This document shows, in pieces, positions 9,402 to 14,881 of a DNA stretch of 14,881 bases. Location: positions 1-14,881 of the forward strand of contig CAMZBE010000006.1 in assembly GCA_947304475.1 (NCBI GenBank), in the 5' to 3' direction. This stretch comes from an uncultured Clostridia bacterium (GTDB lineage Bacteria; Bacillota; Clostridia; Oscillospirales; CAG-272). A program made the position numbers and the translations under genes. The notes below the pieces were generated by a model. The model was not told where the DNA came from and did no database searches. It was given only the letters and a program-made list of their open reading frames with translations. Within the stretch, counting starts at the first letter, position 1. The number at the start of each line of letters is the position of its first letter.

Positions 9402-9470
9402 CGGGGCTCCCGAAACAAGGATATGCGGCGGAACCCGGTTCGGTTCCGCCACCGTATTTGTTTTGCCCCG
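9402..9470 (+). promoter_or_regulatory. Long imperfect hairpin in the guaA leader
   Basis: Four nested stems can be drawn. CGGGGC (9402-9407) pairs with GCCCCG (9465-9470), and AAACAA (9413-9418) with TTGTTT (9458-9463). ATAT (9421-9424) pairs with GTAT (9454-9457, one G-U). GGCGGAACC (9427-9435) pairs perfectly with GGTTCCGCC (9442-9450) around a six-base loop. The structure fills most of the leader and ends 15 bases before the GGAGG of the gene. It does not match the three-way-junction purine riboswitch and has no terminator U-run. A translational control element is possible; the structure is seen, the function is not. Confidence 0.55.
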
Positions 9471-9499
9471 AGACCAAAAATAATCGGAGGATCACACCA

Positions 9500-10480
9500 A
9501 TGCAAAACAACGTCCGCCCCGAAAGCATGAAACGGATCAACACCCCCGAACTTGCCAAAGCGTTCATTGACGAACAGGTCGCCGCGCTCAAAAAGCAGAT
9601 CGGCGACGGCAAGTGCCTGCTCGCCCTGTCGGGCGGCGTCGACTCGTCGGTCTGCGCCGCGCTCCTGATCAAGGCGATCGGCAAAAACCTGGTCTGCGTC
9701 CACGTCAACCACGGTCTGCTCCGTAAGGGTGAACCCGAGCAGGTGGTCCGCGTTTTCCGCGACCAACTCAACGCCAACCTGGTGTACGTCGACGCCGTCG
9801 ACCGTTTCCTTGACAAACTGGCGGGCGTCAGCGATCCCGAACAGAAGCGCAAGATCATCGGCGCCGAGTTTATCCGCGTCTTTGAGGAAGAGGCGAGAAA
9901 ACAGGAAGGGATCAAGTTCCTCGGTCAGGGCACCATCTACCCCGATATCCTCGAGAGCGTCGGCGTGAAGGCGCATCACAACGTCGGCGGTCTTCCCGCG
10001 GATTTGCAGTTCGAGTTGGTCGAGCCGGTCAAGTTCCTCTATAAGGACGAGGTTCGCTGCGTCGGCCGTGAACTCGGCCTCCCCGCCGGAATGGTCGACC
10101 GTCAGCCGTTCCCGGGCCCCGGTCTCGGCGTCCGCTGCACCGGCGCGATCACCCGCGATCGGCTTGAAGCGGTGCGCGAATCCGACGCGATCCTGCGCGA
10201 AGAGTTCGAGAAGAACGGGCTCGCCGGTAAGGTGTGGCAGTACTTCACCACCGTTCCCGACTACCGCTCCACCGGTATCAAGGACAACAAGCGCACCTGG
10301 GCGTGGCCGGTCATCATCCGTGCGGTCAACTCGGTCGACGCCACCAGCGCCACCATCGAGGAGATCCCCTATTCGCTTCTGAAACATATCGTCGACCGGA
10401 TCCTCGCCGAGGTCAAGGGCGTCAACCGCGTCCTGTACGACCTGTCGCCGAAACCGGTGGCTACCATTGAATGGGAGTAA
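9500..10480 (+). CDS. guaA: GMP synthase, ATP-pyrophosphatase subunit only
   Basis: GMP synthase aminates XMP to GMP with ATP, the last step of guanine nucleotide synthesis. The 326 residues contain the ATP-pyrophosphatase and dimerisation parts: LALSGGVDSS (P-loop, about 42-50), VHVNHGLLRKGEPEQVV, FLGQGTIYPDILESVGVKAH, HHNVGGLP, EPVKFLYKDEVR, RQPFPGPGLGVRCTGAITR, GVNRVLYDLSPKP and the terminal TIEWE. The N-terminal class I glutamine amidotransferase domain (about 190 residues) is absent, so ammonia must come from a separate subunit or from free ammonium, as in two-subunit GMP synthases. The region usually reading VGVMGDxRTYD is TGIKDNKRTWAWP here, a divergent substrate-binding segment. The start is set by GGAGG nine bases upstream; the in-frame upstream ATG at 9377 precedes the predicted transcription start. 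A promoter, structured leader and terminator flank it, so it is probably monocistronic. Confidence 0.93.
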   Translation: MQNNVRPESMKRINTPELAKAFIDEQVAALKKQIGDGKCLLALSGGVDSSVCAALLIKAIGKNLVCVHVNHGLLRKGEPEQVVRVFRDQLNANLVYVDAVDRFLDKLAGVSDPEQKRKIIGAEFIRVFEEEARKQEGIKFLGQGTIYPDILESVGVKAHHNVGGLPADLQFELVEPVKFLYKDEVRCVGRELGLPAGMVDRQPFPGPGLGVRCTGAITRDRLEAVRESDAILREEFEKNGLAGKVWQYFTTVPDYRSTGIKDNKRTWAWPVIIRAVNSVDATSATIEEIPYSLLKHIVDRILAEVKGVNRVLYDLSPKPVATIEWE

Positions 10481-10500
10481 GCAAAACAAAAGAATTTACG

Positions 10501-10537
10501 AAGCCGGGAAGCCGATTGGCTTTCCGGCTTTTGATTT
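10501..10537 (+). terminator. Rho-independent terminator after guaA
   Basis: AAGCCGGGAAGCC (10501-10513) pairs with GGCTTTCCGGCTT (10518-10530), a 13-bp stem with one G-U pair and loop GATT. It is followed by a short T-rich tract, TTGATTT. It begins 20 bases after the stop codon and closes the guaA transcript. Confidence 0.85.
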
Positions 10538-10618
10538 GAAAGGCAATACGATCATATTATCTGGAGCGCATCAGAAAGTTTAATTGTAAAACGGATATAT
10601 AATGCCTAGTAAAGACGA

Positions 10619-10665
10619 GAATATTGTTTCAAAAATGTCTCCCAATATTCATATTTTATAAAATA
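10619..10665. promoter_or_regulatory. Two dyad sites upstream of the glycine-rich lipoprotein promoter
   Basis: GAATATTG (10619-10626) and CAATATTC (10643-10650) form a perfect 8-bp inverted repeat with a 16-base gap. Two bases later comes a perfect 14-bp palindrome, TATTTTATAAAATA (10652-10665), ending three bases before the -35 box. Such placement fits operator or activator binding sites. The area is AT-rich, so chance palindromes are possible. The rest of 10538-10618 shows no gene or clear signal. Confidence 0.4.
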
Positions 10666-10668
10666 CTA

Positions 10669-10698
10669 TTGACATAAAAAGGATTAATATGATAAAAT
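10669..10698 (+). promoter_or_regulatory. Promoter of the glycine-rich lipoprotein gene
   Basis: A perfect TTGACA -35 box (10669-10674), an 18-base spacer and TAAAAT (10693-10698). It is about 70 bases upstream of the start codon at 10767. Confidence 0.65.
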
Positions 10699-10717
10699 AA
10701 GATTAAAAATATCAAGA

Positions 10718-10750
10718 CTTTCCTGATCGTTTTCGAACTGAATAGGAAAG
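10718..10750 (+). other. Stem-loop next to the lipoprotein ribosome binding site
   Basis: CTTTCCT (10718-10724) pairs with AGGAAAG (10744-10750) around a 19-base loop. It ends five bases before the AAGGAG ribosome binding site at 10756-10761. The 5' arm could also pair with part of that site (AAGGAG), so two alternative folds are conceivable. Seen only as complementarity. Confidence 0.3.
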
Positions 10751-10766
10751 CTAAAAAGGAGAAAAA

Positions 10767-12812
10767 ATGAAAAAGATTCTATGGTGTGCTTTGCTTGTAT
10801 GTGTTGTTTTCGTTCTTGTTGCATGTTCTCAACAAACTGTATCTAGTGAAGAAACATCTGCTCCAATTGACGGGGGGCCTCAAAGTGTTGCTGAAGGATC
10901 AAACAGCGAAGAGAGCAGCGTCCAAAAAATGAACGCATTGAATGTTTTTGTTGGCAAACAAAATGACAACTTAAGTGTCGCTGATTCAGTTAACATTTAT
11001 GACAAGTACTTTCTGTATTATTTTGATTTGGGCACGATTTCAAACACCCCGGTTTATGTATCGAAAGCGTACCATTACGAATATGACATTAAGACTTCTT
11101 TGCAATTCAGCAAAGCAAAAACAGAAACCATACAGAACCAGCTATCCATTGTAAACGAAACAATTAATACCGATACTATTAATGCGGGCATAGAGTTTTC
11201 TGTCAAAGGCGGCATTCCTGCAATACTAGAAGCCGGATTCAAGTTTGGGTTTGAGGGTTCAAATTCGATTACAAACTCTATTTCAACCAGCGAGCAAATA
11301 ATCAATACCTATCTAAACAATTATAGCGAGGGATTTGGTATCGAAGTTGATTTTAATGAAGCAAGCGGATTCGTCAAAGGGAACTACTATAGAATCTCTT
11401 TTTACGAAGTTGTAAAGGTATACGCAATTCTTGTGTACGATGTAGAAAAGGATTCGTATAACTATTCTTTCTATGAGTATTTAACATCCAGTTCCGAAGT
11501 CTACGGGTTTGAGGAGTCAGAGGATGGGGTTTTTGACTATAGCAATAAGAAGACCTTGTCGTTTGATTTGGATAATGCTATAGCTCTTTCAAAAAAAGTT
11601 ACAACTGTGAAAAGAGTCGAAGAGGAACAGAAGGTTCAAAAAATAACAGACGAGGTATCATTCGTTACTCCGGGGAACAAACTGGTTTTCGATTTGTCAA
11701 GATTCGAGACACCAGATGCTTTAAAGGATTTCAATTATGAGCACTTTCAGAACAACGAACTGATTATTAAACCCAAATATGATTATAATCCCATATATGA
11801 GATCGTATTAATCGGTTCATATGGATATGAGCTTGGAAACGGAGACATTATTAAGAATGTTTTCGACGGTTTCAAAATCACTTTTGACGGGAACTGGGAT
11901 AGACCCATCATCCTGACTCTGGTAGACTTTGGTTGCTATACAATTGAAAATCAACCGTTTTTGTCGACGCTTAATGATAGCATCATCAATATCGAAGGAG
12001 AAGTGTTTATTCATGGGAAAGGGGGGCTGCAAGAGTGCGTTATCAAAACCGGGAATCTCGTGTTAGACGGTGTACATGACAGCGCGCTTTTAATTAGCGG
12101 CGATAACGCAACAGTCAACCAGGGAATGACTTGTTTAATATGTGATGACGTTAAAGTAAACACGATCTTTTTATCTCTAACTGCACCAGACGGCAGTTCT
12201 GGAGAAAACGGCGGAACCGGTGTAAAGTTACTTGATAAAATGATTATTGACAAAGGAGCGTCCGTGGAAATATTTGGCGGGAACGGCGGGAAAGGAACAG
12301 ACGGTAAAAACTCAACCATTGTTGGGGTCAAAGGAAAAAACAGAGTCAACATTGGAGATTCAAACGGTGGCAAGGGCGGAACCGGAGGAAATGGAGAAGA
12401 TGGTAAAGCTGGCGGAAATGGAGGAACTGCAATCAACGGGAATCTTGCAATCATAAGTGGTTCCTGCAAGTTGATCGCGGGTAATGGCGCCGATGGCGGA
12501 ACCGGTGGTAACGGTGGTGCTGGAGGTGACGGCGGAAGGAATCAAGCATGGGGGGGCAAAAACGGCGACGGTGGCGACGGAGGTCGCGGAGGAAACGGCG
12601 GTAATGGCGGGGACGCGGGCATAGGCATTACTGGTTCTTTGAGCGGAGACACCAATCAATGCGTAATTCAGAACGGGATGTTCGGGCTAGGAGGTTCCGG
12701 AGGAAAAGGCGGAGCGGCAGGCGCCGCAGGGGTTGTCCAGAACTTGTGCGGCGGTGGAGGTGTTCCCGGTAACAATGGAGCAAGTGGCACCAAAGGATTA
12801 GATGGAAAGTAA
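10767..12812 (+). CDS. Lipoprotein with possible pore-forming-like core and C-terminal glycine-rich repeats
   Basis: I do not recognise this 681-residue protein as a named family. A signal peptide (MKKILWCALLVCVVFVLVAC, lipobox LVAC, Cys20) predicts membrane anchoring outside the cell. A Ser/Glu linker (21-50) follows. The core (about 95-240) has long alternating Ser/Thr/Asn stretches around AGIEFSVKGG, EAGFKFGFEGSNSITNSIS and INTYLNNYSEG, the style of aerolysin/ETX-MTX2 beta-pore-forming domains; this resemblance is weak and by eye. Residues about 300-475 look beta-rich. From about 476 to the end is a glycine-rich region (GGNGGKG, GGTGGNGGAGGDGG) broken by short hydrophobic strands. AAGGAG lies five bases before the ATG. 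The gene is AT-rich against its GC-rich neighbours, which suggests horizontal acquisition. It has its own promoter and terminator. Surface display, adhesion or interbacterial contact are guesses. The open frame and lipoprotein signal are firm. Confidence 0.85.
   Translation: MKKILWCALLVCVVFVLVACSQQTVSSEETSAPIDGGPQSVAEGSNSEESSVQKMNALNVFVGKQNDNLSVADSVNIYDKYFLYYFDLGTISNTPVYVSKAYHYEYDIKTSLQFSKAKTETIQNQLSIVNETINTDTINAGIEFSVKGGIPAILEAGFKFGFEGSNSITNSISTSEQIINTYLNNYSEGFGIEVDFNEASGFVKGNYYRISFYEVVKVYAILVYDVEKDSYNYSFYEYLTSSSEVYGFEESEDGVFDYSNKKTLSFDLDNAIALSKKVTTVKRVEEEQKVQKITDEVSFVTPGNKLVFDLSRFETPDALKDFNYEHFQNNELIIKPKYDYNPIYEIVLIGSYGYELGNGDIIKNVFDGFKITFDGNWDRPIILTLVDFGCYTIENQPFLSTLNDSIINIEGEVFIHGKGGLQECVIKTGNLVLDGVHDSALLISGDNATVNQGMTCLICDDVKVNTIFLSLTAPDGSSGENGGTGVKLLDKMIIDKGASVEIFGGNGGKGTDGKNSTIVGVKGKNRVNIGDSNGGKGGTGGNGEDGKAGGNGGTAINGNLAIISGSCKLIAGNGADGGTGGNGGAGGDGGRNQAWGGKNGDGGDGGRGGNGGNGGDAGIGITGSLSGDTNQCVIQNGMFGLGGSGGKGGAAGAAGVVQNLCGGGGVPGNNGASGTKGLDGK
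12213..12809 (+). repeat. Three degenerate glycine-rich protein repeat units (about 65-70 residues)
   Basis: Within the lipoprotein gene, similar units begin at residues 483 (GTGVKLLDKMIIDKG), 553 (GTAINGNLAIISGS) and 618 (GIGITGSLSGDTN). Each opens with a short hydrophobic strand pair (ending VEIFGG, LIAGNG, MFGLGG) and continues as a long GGxGG-type tract. The spacing is 70 and 65 residues. DNA identity between units is low outside glycine codons, so this is an old protein repeat, not a recent DNA repeat. Tracts of this kind may pack as polyglycine-II helices, as in snow flea antifreeze protein and phage S16 adhesin; that is inference. Confidence 0.6.
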
Positions 12813-12857
12813 TTTCTCAATCATAAGAACAGACTTGGAAAGAATACCAAACGAACT

Positions 12858-12888
12858 CCGGGCAGCCGATTTCCGCTGCCCGGTTTTT
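12858..12888 (+). terminator. Rho-independent terminator after the lipoprotein gene
   Basis: CCGGGCAGC (12858-12866) pairs perfectly with GCTGCCCGG (12875-12883) around an eight-base loop, followed by TTTTT. It lies 45 bases after the lipoprotein stop and 13 bases before the next promoter. Confidence 0.88.
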
Positions 12889-12901
12889 CAAAAAAACCCT
12901 C

Positions 12902-12930
12902 TTGACAATATCACGATTCCGTGATATAAT
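12902..12930 (+). promoter_or_regulatory. Consensus promoter of the DUF4160/DUF2442 module
   Basis: TTGACA (12902-12907), a 17-base spacer and TATAAT (12925-12930) are both perfect consensus boxes at optimal spacing. The predicted start is near 12937, about 25 bases before the ATG at 12962. Such a strong promoter suggests control by repression. Confidence 0.88.
12908..12927. promoter_or_regulatory. Palindromic operator inside the promoter spacer
   Basis: ATATCACG (12908-12915) and CGTGATAT (12920-12927) form a perfect inverted repeat with a four-base centre. It fills the spacer and overlaps the first half of the -10 box. A protein bound here would block RNA polymerase. The natural candidate is the HTH domain of the second gene product, as in autoregulated toxin-antitoxin operons; this is inference from position. 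Confidence 0.65.
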
Positions 12931-12961
12931 GAAGACGAAAAACAAGAAGGAGAAATCAACG

Positions 12962-13216
12962 ATGCCGGTTGTCTGCAGATTCTACGGGATTGTTATCCGG
13001 ATGTATTTTCAGCAGGCGGAACACAATCCGCCGCACGTACACGCATTATACGGGGACGACGTGGCGGCGATCGAGTTGCAGAACGGGGAGGTCCTTGAGG
13101 GACATCTTCCGCCGAAAGCGCTTTCTATGGTGCGGGAATGGGTATCGCTCCATAAAAGCGAACTGCTTGAGATGTGGACGACGCAGGAATTCAAATTGGT
13201 TTCGCCTTTACAGTAA
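12962..13216 (+). CDS. DUF4160 protein (putative toxin-antitoxin module component)
   Basis: The 84-residue product matches the DUF4160 family: MPVVCRFYGIVIRMYFQ, EHNPPHVHALYGDDVAA and the end block LPPKALSMVREWV, LHKSELLEMW. The HNPPHVH motif is the family hallmark. Biochemical function is not established; the gene typically precedes a DUF2442 gene, and the pair is treated as a putative type II toxin-antitoxin system. The start at 12962 is chosen because AAGGAG sits nine bases upstream and the in-frame ATG at 12902 lies inside the promoter, before the predicted transcription start. The stop overlaps the AAGGAGG of the next gene, 12 bases before its ATG, so the two are translated as a pair. 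It follows a terminator and has its own promoter and operator, making a self-contained cassette. Confidence 0.88.
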   Translation: MPVVCRFYGIVIRMYFQQAEHNPPHVHALYGDDVAAIELQNGEVLEGHLPPKALSMVREWVSLHKSELLEMWTTQEFKLVSPLQ

Positions 13217-13228
13217 GGAGGAAACGGA

Positions 13229-13669
13229 ATGTTTCACAAAGTGAAGGCAGTAAACGCTCTGCCCGGTTTCCGTCTGAGCGTGCAGTTTGCCGAAGGGATA
13301 ACCAAACTCTACGATGTGAAGCCGCTGTTTGAGAGGTGGGCTCCGTTCAGAACGCTTGAGTGTTCGCCGGAGTTGTTTTCGCGCGTGCGCACAGACCCCG
13401 GCGGATTCGGGGTGATCTGGAACGACGATCTTGATCTTTCCTGCGACGAATTGTTTGCAAACGGCGAGATCGTCAAAACCCCGTTCGACGGATTGATGGC
13501 GTTTACCGACGCAACCCGTTTGTGGGGGCTGAACGAAAGCACGCTGCGCAAAGCGATTGCCTACGGCAAGCTGGTCAACGGCGTGGACGCCTGCAAATAC
13601 GGAAAACAATGGGTAATTTCCACGGAGGCCATGAAGCGGGAGTACGGGCAACCGAAAGCGGGAAGATAA
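13229..13669 (+). CDS. DUF2442 protein with C-terminal helix-turn-helix (putative antitoxin/repressor)
   Basis: The 146-residue product has two parts. Residues about 1-85 match DUF2442 (MFHKVKAVNALPGFRLSVQF, GITKLYDVKPLFERW, then VIWNDDLDLSCDELF). Residues about 90-140 look like a small helix-turn-helix DNA-binding domain: FTDATRLWGLNESTLRKAIA, GKLVNGVDACKYGKQWVIS and TEAMKREYG, resembling excisionase/MerR-like reader domains. Many DUF2442 proteins are only about 80-100 residues, so the added domain is informative. It suggests this protein binds the palindrome in the module promoter and represses it, as antitoxins do. AAGGAGG, overlapping the DUF4160 stop, is seven bases before the ATG. Base composition is intermediate between the GC-rich backbone and the AT-rich neighbours. 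The family call is firm; the antitoxin role is inferred. Confidence 0.85.
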   Translation: MFHKVKAVNALPGFRLSVQFAEGITKLYDVKPLFERWAPFRTLECSPELFSRVRTDPGGFGVIWNDDLDLSCDELFANGEIVKTPFDGLMAFTDATRLWGLNESTLRKAIAYGKLVNGVDACKYGKQWVISTEAMKREYGQPKAGR

Positions 13670-13673
13670 TTCG

Positions 13674-13802
13674 ATGAGTAGAGCAGAGAATGTTGTTCTG
13701 TTGTTCAGGGCAACACGTTGGTCAGGAGATCTCATTTCGCCCGATGAAGGCCAAATGGAATGGATCAACTATAGCAACCTTTCGGCGGTAAAAACCGTTT
13801 GA
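13674..13802 (+). pseudogene. NUDIX hydrolase remnant (C-terminal fragment)
   Basis: A 42-codon open frame encodes residues similar to the C-terminal half of NUDIX hydrolases (8-oxo-dGTP or ADP-ribose pyrophosphatase type): VVLLFRATRWSGDLISP, DEGQMEWINYSNL, then AVKTV and stop. In complete relatives the pattern LxAtxfsGelxxxdEGxxxWv follows the catalytic NUDIX box. That box (GxxxxxExxxREUxEE) and everything before it are missing, since the DUF2442 gene ends five bases earlier. The fragment is probably the 3' end of a gene cut off when the module inserted or recombined. There is no good ribosome binding site. A functional micropeptide is unlikely. Similarity is judged by eye. Confidence 0.55.
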
Positions 13803-13866
13803 TAAGAATTCTCGGAAGTTGTCTTTTTTCGGTTTTTGCGCATGAGAGCAAATGGAGGGCAGTTAA

Positions 13867-14664
13867 ATGGACTTGCATGATTATGAAGACGTAGCTGAAA
13901 ACTATGATCTATATCTTAATGTAATGTATAAAAACGGAGACAACCATTCCGGCTTTAAGGAATTCTATTTGGATTTTGCAAAGGAATATGGTAAAGATGG
14001 TGTCATTGATATTGCCTGCGGAACCGGAGCTGTTTTGCTATATCTGGCTGAACATGGAATCATGGCTGACGGAACCGATCTTTCGGAAGCTATGTGTCGG
14101 GTAGCGGATGAAAAAGCCAGGAAGAACGGCTTCAATCTGAATATCTTTCCTGCCAATATGACAGAGTTCAGGAGTGGCAGGAAGTATTCGTGTGCAATCA
14201 TTGCTCGAAGCGGATTCATGCATCTTCTGACACCGGAACTTCAGCGTGCTGCCCTTTTGAATATCCGTGAAAATCTGGTAGATGGAGGCATGTTGACTTT
14301 TAATACATTTGATCCGCATCCGTATTTCCAGGCGCAGCAAATGAATACAAAAGAATCAGATTATTCTTTCCGTCTGGAGTACACGAATAAGCAGGGAAAG
14401 CGCGAAAAGATATATAATGCAATCTCTTATGATCCATATACTCAGATCATGAGCGGAAACTGGAAGTTTGAAACGCTGGATGAGAATGGAACCGTAATTG
14501 AAGAAAGAGTTCGTCCACTGAAGATGAGGCAGACGTATCGTCAGGAAATGACATATCTTCTGGAGCTGACAGGATTCGAGATTGTTAATGTATTCGGAGG
14601 GTACCACAAAGAAAGCGGAAAAGGATCTACAAAGAATGTGATTTGGTGCGTCAAGAAGAGATAA
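13867..14664 (+). CDS. Class I SAM-dependent methyltransferase
   Basis: A 265-residue soluble protein with the Rossmann-type methyltransferase fold. Motif I is VIDIACGTGAVLLYLAEHG (46-64), which binds S-adenosylmethionine. GTDLSEAM (69-76) supplies the acidic residue for the ribose, ANMTEF is the motif III region, and GGMLTFNTFDPH matches the post-catalytic strand. The N-terminus (YEDVAENYDLYL) matches the Methyltransf_25/11-type start. The C-terminal part (about 160-265) carries an inserted beta-rich lid (YSFRLEYTN, SGNWKFETLDENG) common in small-molecule methyltransferases. The substrate is not deducible. GGAGG lies eight bases before the ATG. The gene is clearly more AT-rich than the 1-10,500 region and follows a NUDIX remnant, consistent with accessory or transferred DNA. 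No terminator is visible right after its stop. Confidence 0.88.
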   Translation: MDLHDYEDVAENYDLYLNVMYKNGDNHSGFKEFYLDFAKEYGKDGVIDIACGTGAVLLYLAEHGIMADGTDLSEAMCRVADEKARKNGFNLNIFPANMTEFRSGRKYSCAIIARSGFMHLLTPELQRAALLNIRENLVDGGMLTFNTFDPHPYFQAQQMNTKESDYSFRLEYTNKQGKREKIYNAISYDPYTQIMSGNWKFETLDENGTVIEERVRPLKMRQTYRQEMTYLLELTGFEIVNVFGGYHKESGKGSTKNVIWCVKKR

Positions 14665-14881
14665 CTTTGGTTTTGTCGGATAAAACAATTGAGATATGAC
14701 TATTGCAAACATCCCTGTTCATTTCCTTTTGAATGAAAAATCTTGTTTCCAGTTTGTATTGCGCTTCTGAAGAGAATCAAATATAATGTTAGCACAGTTG
14801 TCTGCAACGAGTCATTCTTGACGGTATGCGACTGGAACGATCCATATTATGAAAGCCCTTCGCTGTGGGTATGCAGCGAAG
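14665..14881. other. AT-rich tail without a confident gene; terminal hairpin
   Basis: I see no supported complete gene in these 217 bases. The last 24 bases form a hairpin: CTTCGCTG (14858-14865) pairs with CAGCGAAG (14874-14881) around an eight-base loop. If the sequence beyond the window continues with complement of the upstream AAAGCC and a T-run, this would be a terminator. A plus-strand stop-free frame also runs off the right edge (from about 14740), with no convincing start. Confidence 0.35.

Noticed and set aside
9376..9420. Minus-strand promoter for the amidase gene
   Set aside because: AT-rich -10-like sequence exists opposite the guaA promoter, but no acceptable -35 box at 16-18 bases was found.
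9377..9499. 41-residue N-terminal extension of GMP synthase
   Set aside because: The upstream ATG overlaps the -10 box, the segment folds into a hairpin, has no homology to GMP synthase and lacks a ribosome binding site, while GGAGG precedes the ATG at 9500.
9374..10489. Minus-strand open frame of 371 codons
   Set aside because: Exact antisense of the GMP synthase gene; no family motifs.
12011..12469. Minus-strand proline-rich open frame
   Set aside because: Reverse complement of the glycine-repeat coding region; GGN codons read backwards give proline codons.
12213..12809. Possible CRISPR-like or recent tandem DNA repeat
   Set aside because: The periodicity is at protein level; no exact DNA repeats of constant length with unique spacers are present.
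13790..13837. Terminator candidate AAAAACCG with CGGTTTTT
   Set aside because: The arms are 32 bases apart and mostly A/T, so a stable hairpin is doubtful; it may be chance.

Overview
The window looks like chromosomal DNA of a Bacillota (Firmicutes) organism. High-GC Clostridia is the best guess. The evidence is the sepF/ylmG/ylmE-type cell-division neighbourhood, the strong AGGAGG-type ribosome binding sites, the clear TTGACA/TATAAT promoters and the lipoprotein signals. Most of the window is GC-rich by eye. From about 10,540 onward the sequence becomes patchy and often AT-rich, as in an accessory region. No rRNA, tRNA, CRISPR array, transposase or integrase was seen.

Left block (1-3,700, minus strand). 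A probable operon runs leftward from a clear promoter at 3641-3669. It holds a 523-residue lipoprotein built like an exported trigger factor (two FKBP-type domains plus a chaperone-like C-terminal region). Next comes a shorter tandem paralogue with one FKBP domain, broken by a single-base frameshift. Last is the start of argH (argininosuccinate lyase), cut by the window edge.

Central block (3,750-8,752, plus strand). A strong promoter drives a tightly packed run: a YggS/YlmE PLP-binding protein, sepF, a YggT/YlmG membrane protein, lspA, an RluA/RluD-family pseudouridine synthase and an ABC-F ATPase. The last two junctions (lspA/synthase and synthase/ABC-F) are ATGA overlaps. This is a ylm/division-type neighbourhood, but ylmH and divIVA, often found in it, are absent. 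LspA would process the lipoproteins encoded on either side.

A convergent Amidase_6-like gene (8,745-9,308, minus) overlaps the end of the ABC-F gene. A plus-strand promoter then precedes a long imperfect-hairpin leader and a GMP synthase gene that encodes only the ATP-pyrophosphatase/dimerisation part, without the glutamine amidotransferase domain. A strong terminator closes it.

Right block (10,540-14,881), accessory. It holds an AT-rich lipoprotein gene whose product has a central region resembling beta-pore-forming folds (weak) and a C-terminal array of glycine-rich repeat units. Next is a two-gene DUF4160/DUF2442-HTH module whose promoter contains a perfect palindrome, which suggests an autoregulated toxin-antitoxin-like system. 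A NUDIX hydrolase remnant, an AT-rich SAM-dependent methyltransferase gene and a 217-base tail follow. The most interesting candidates are the glycine-repeat lipoprotein, the DUF4160/DUF2442-HTH module with its operator, the duplicated exported trigger-factor-like lipoproteins and the structured guaA leader.
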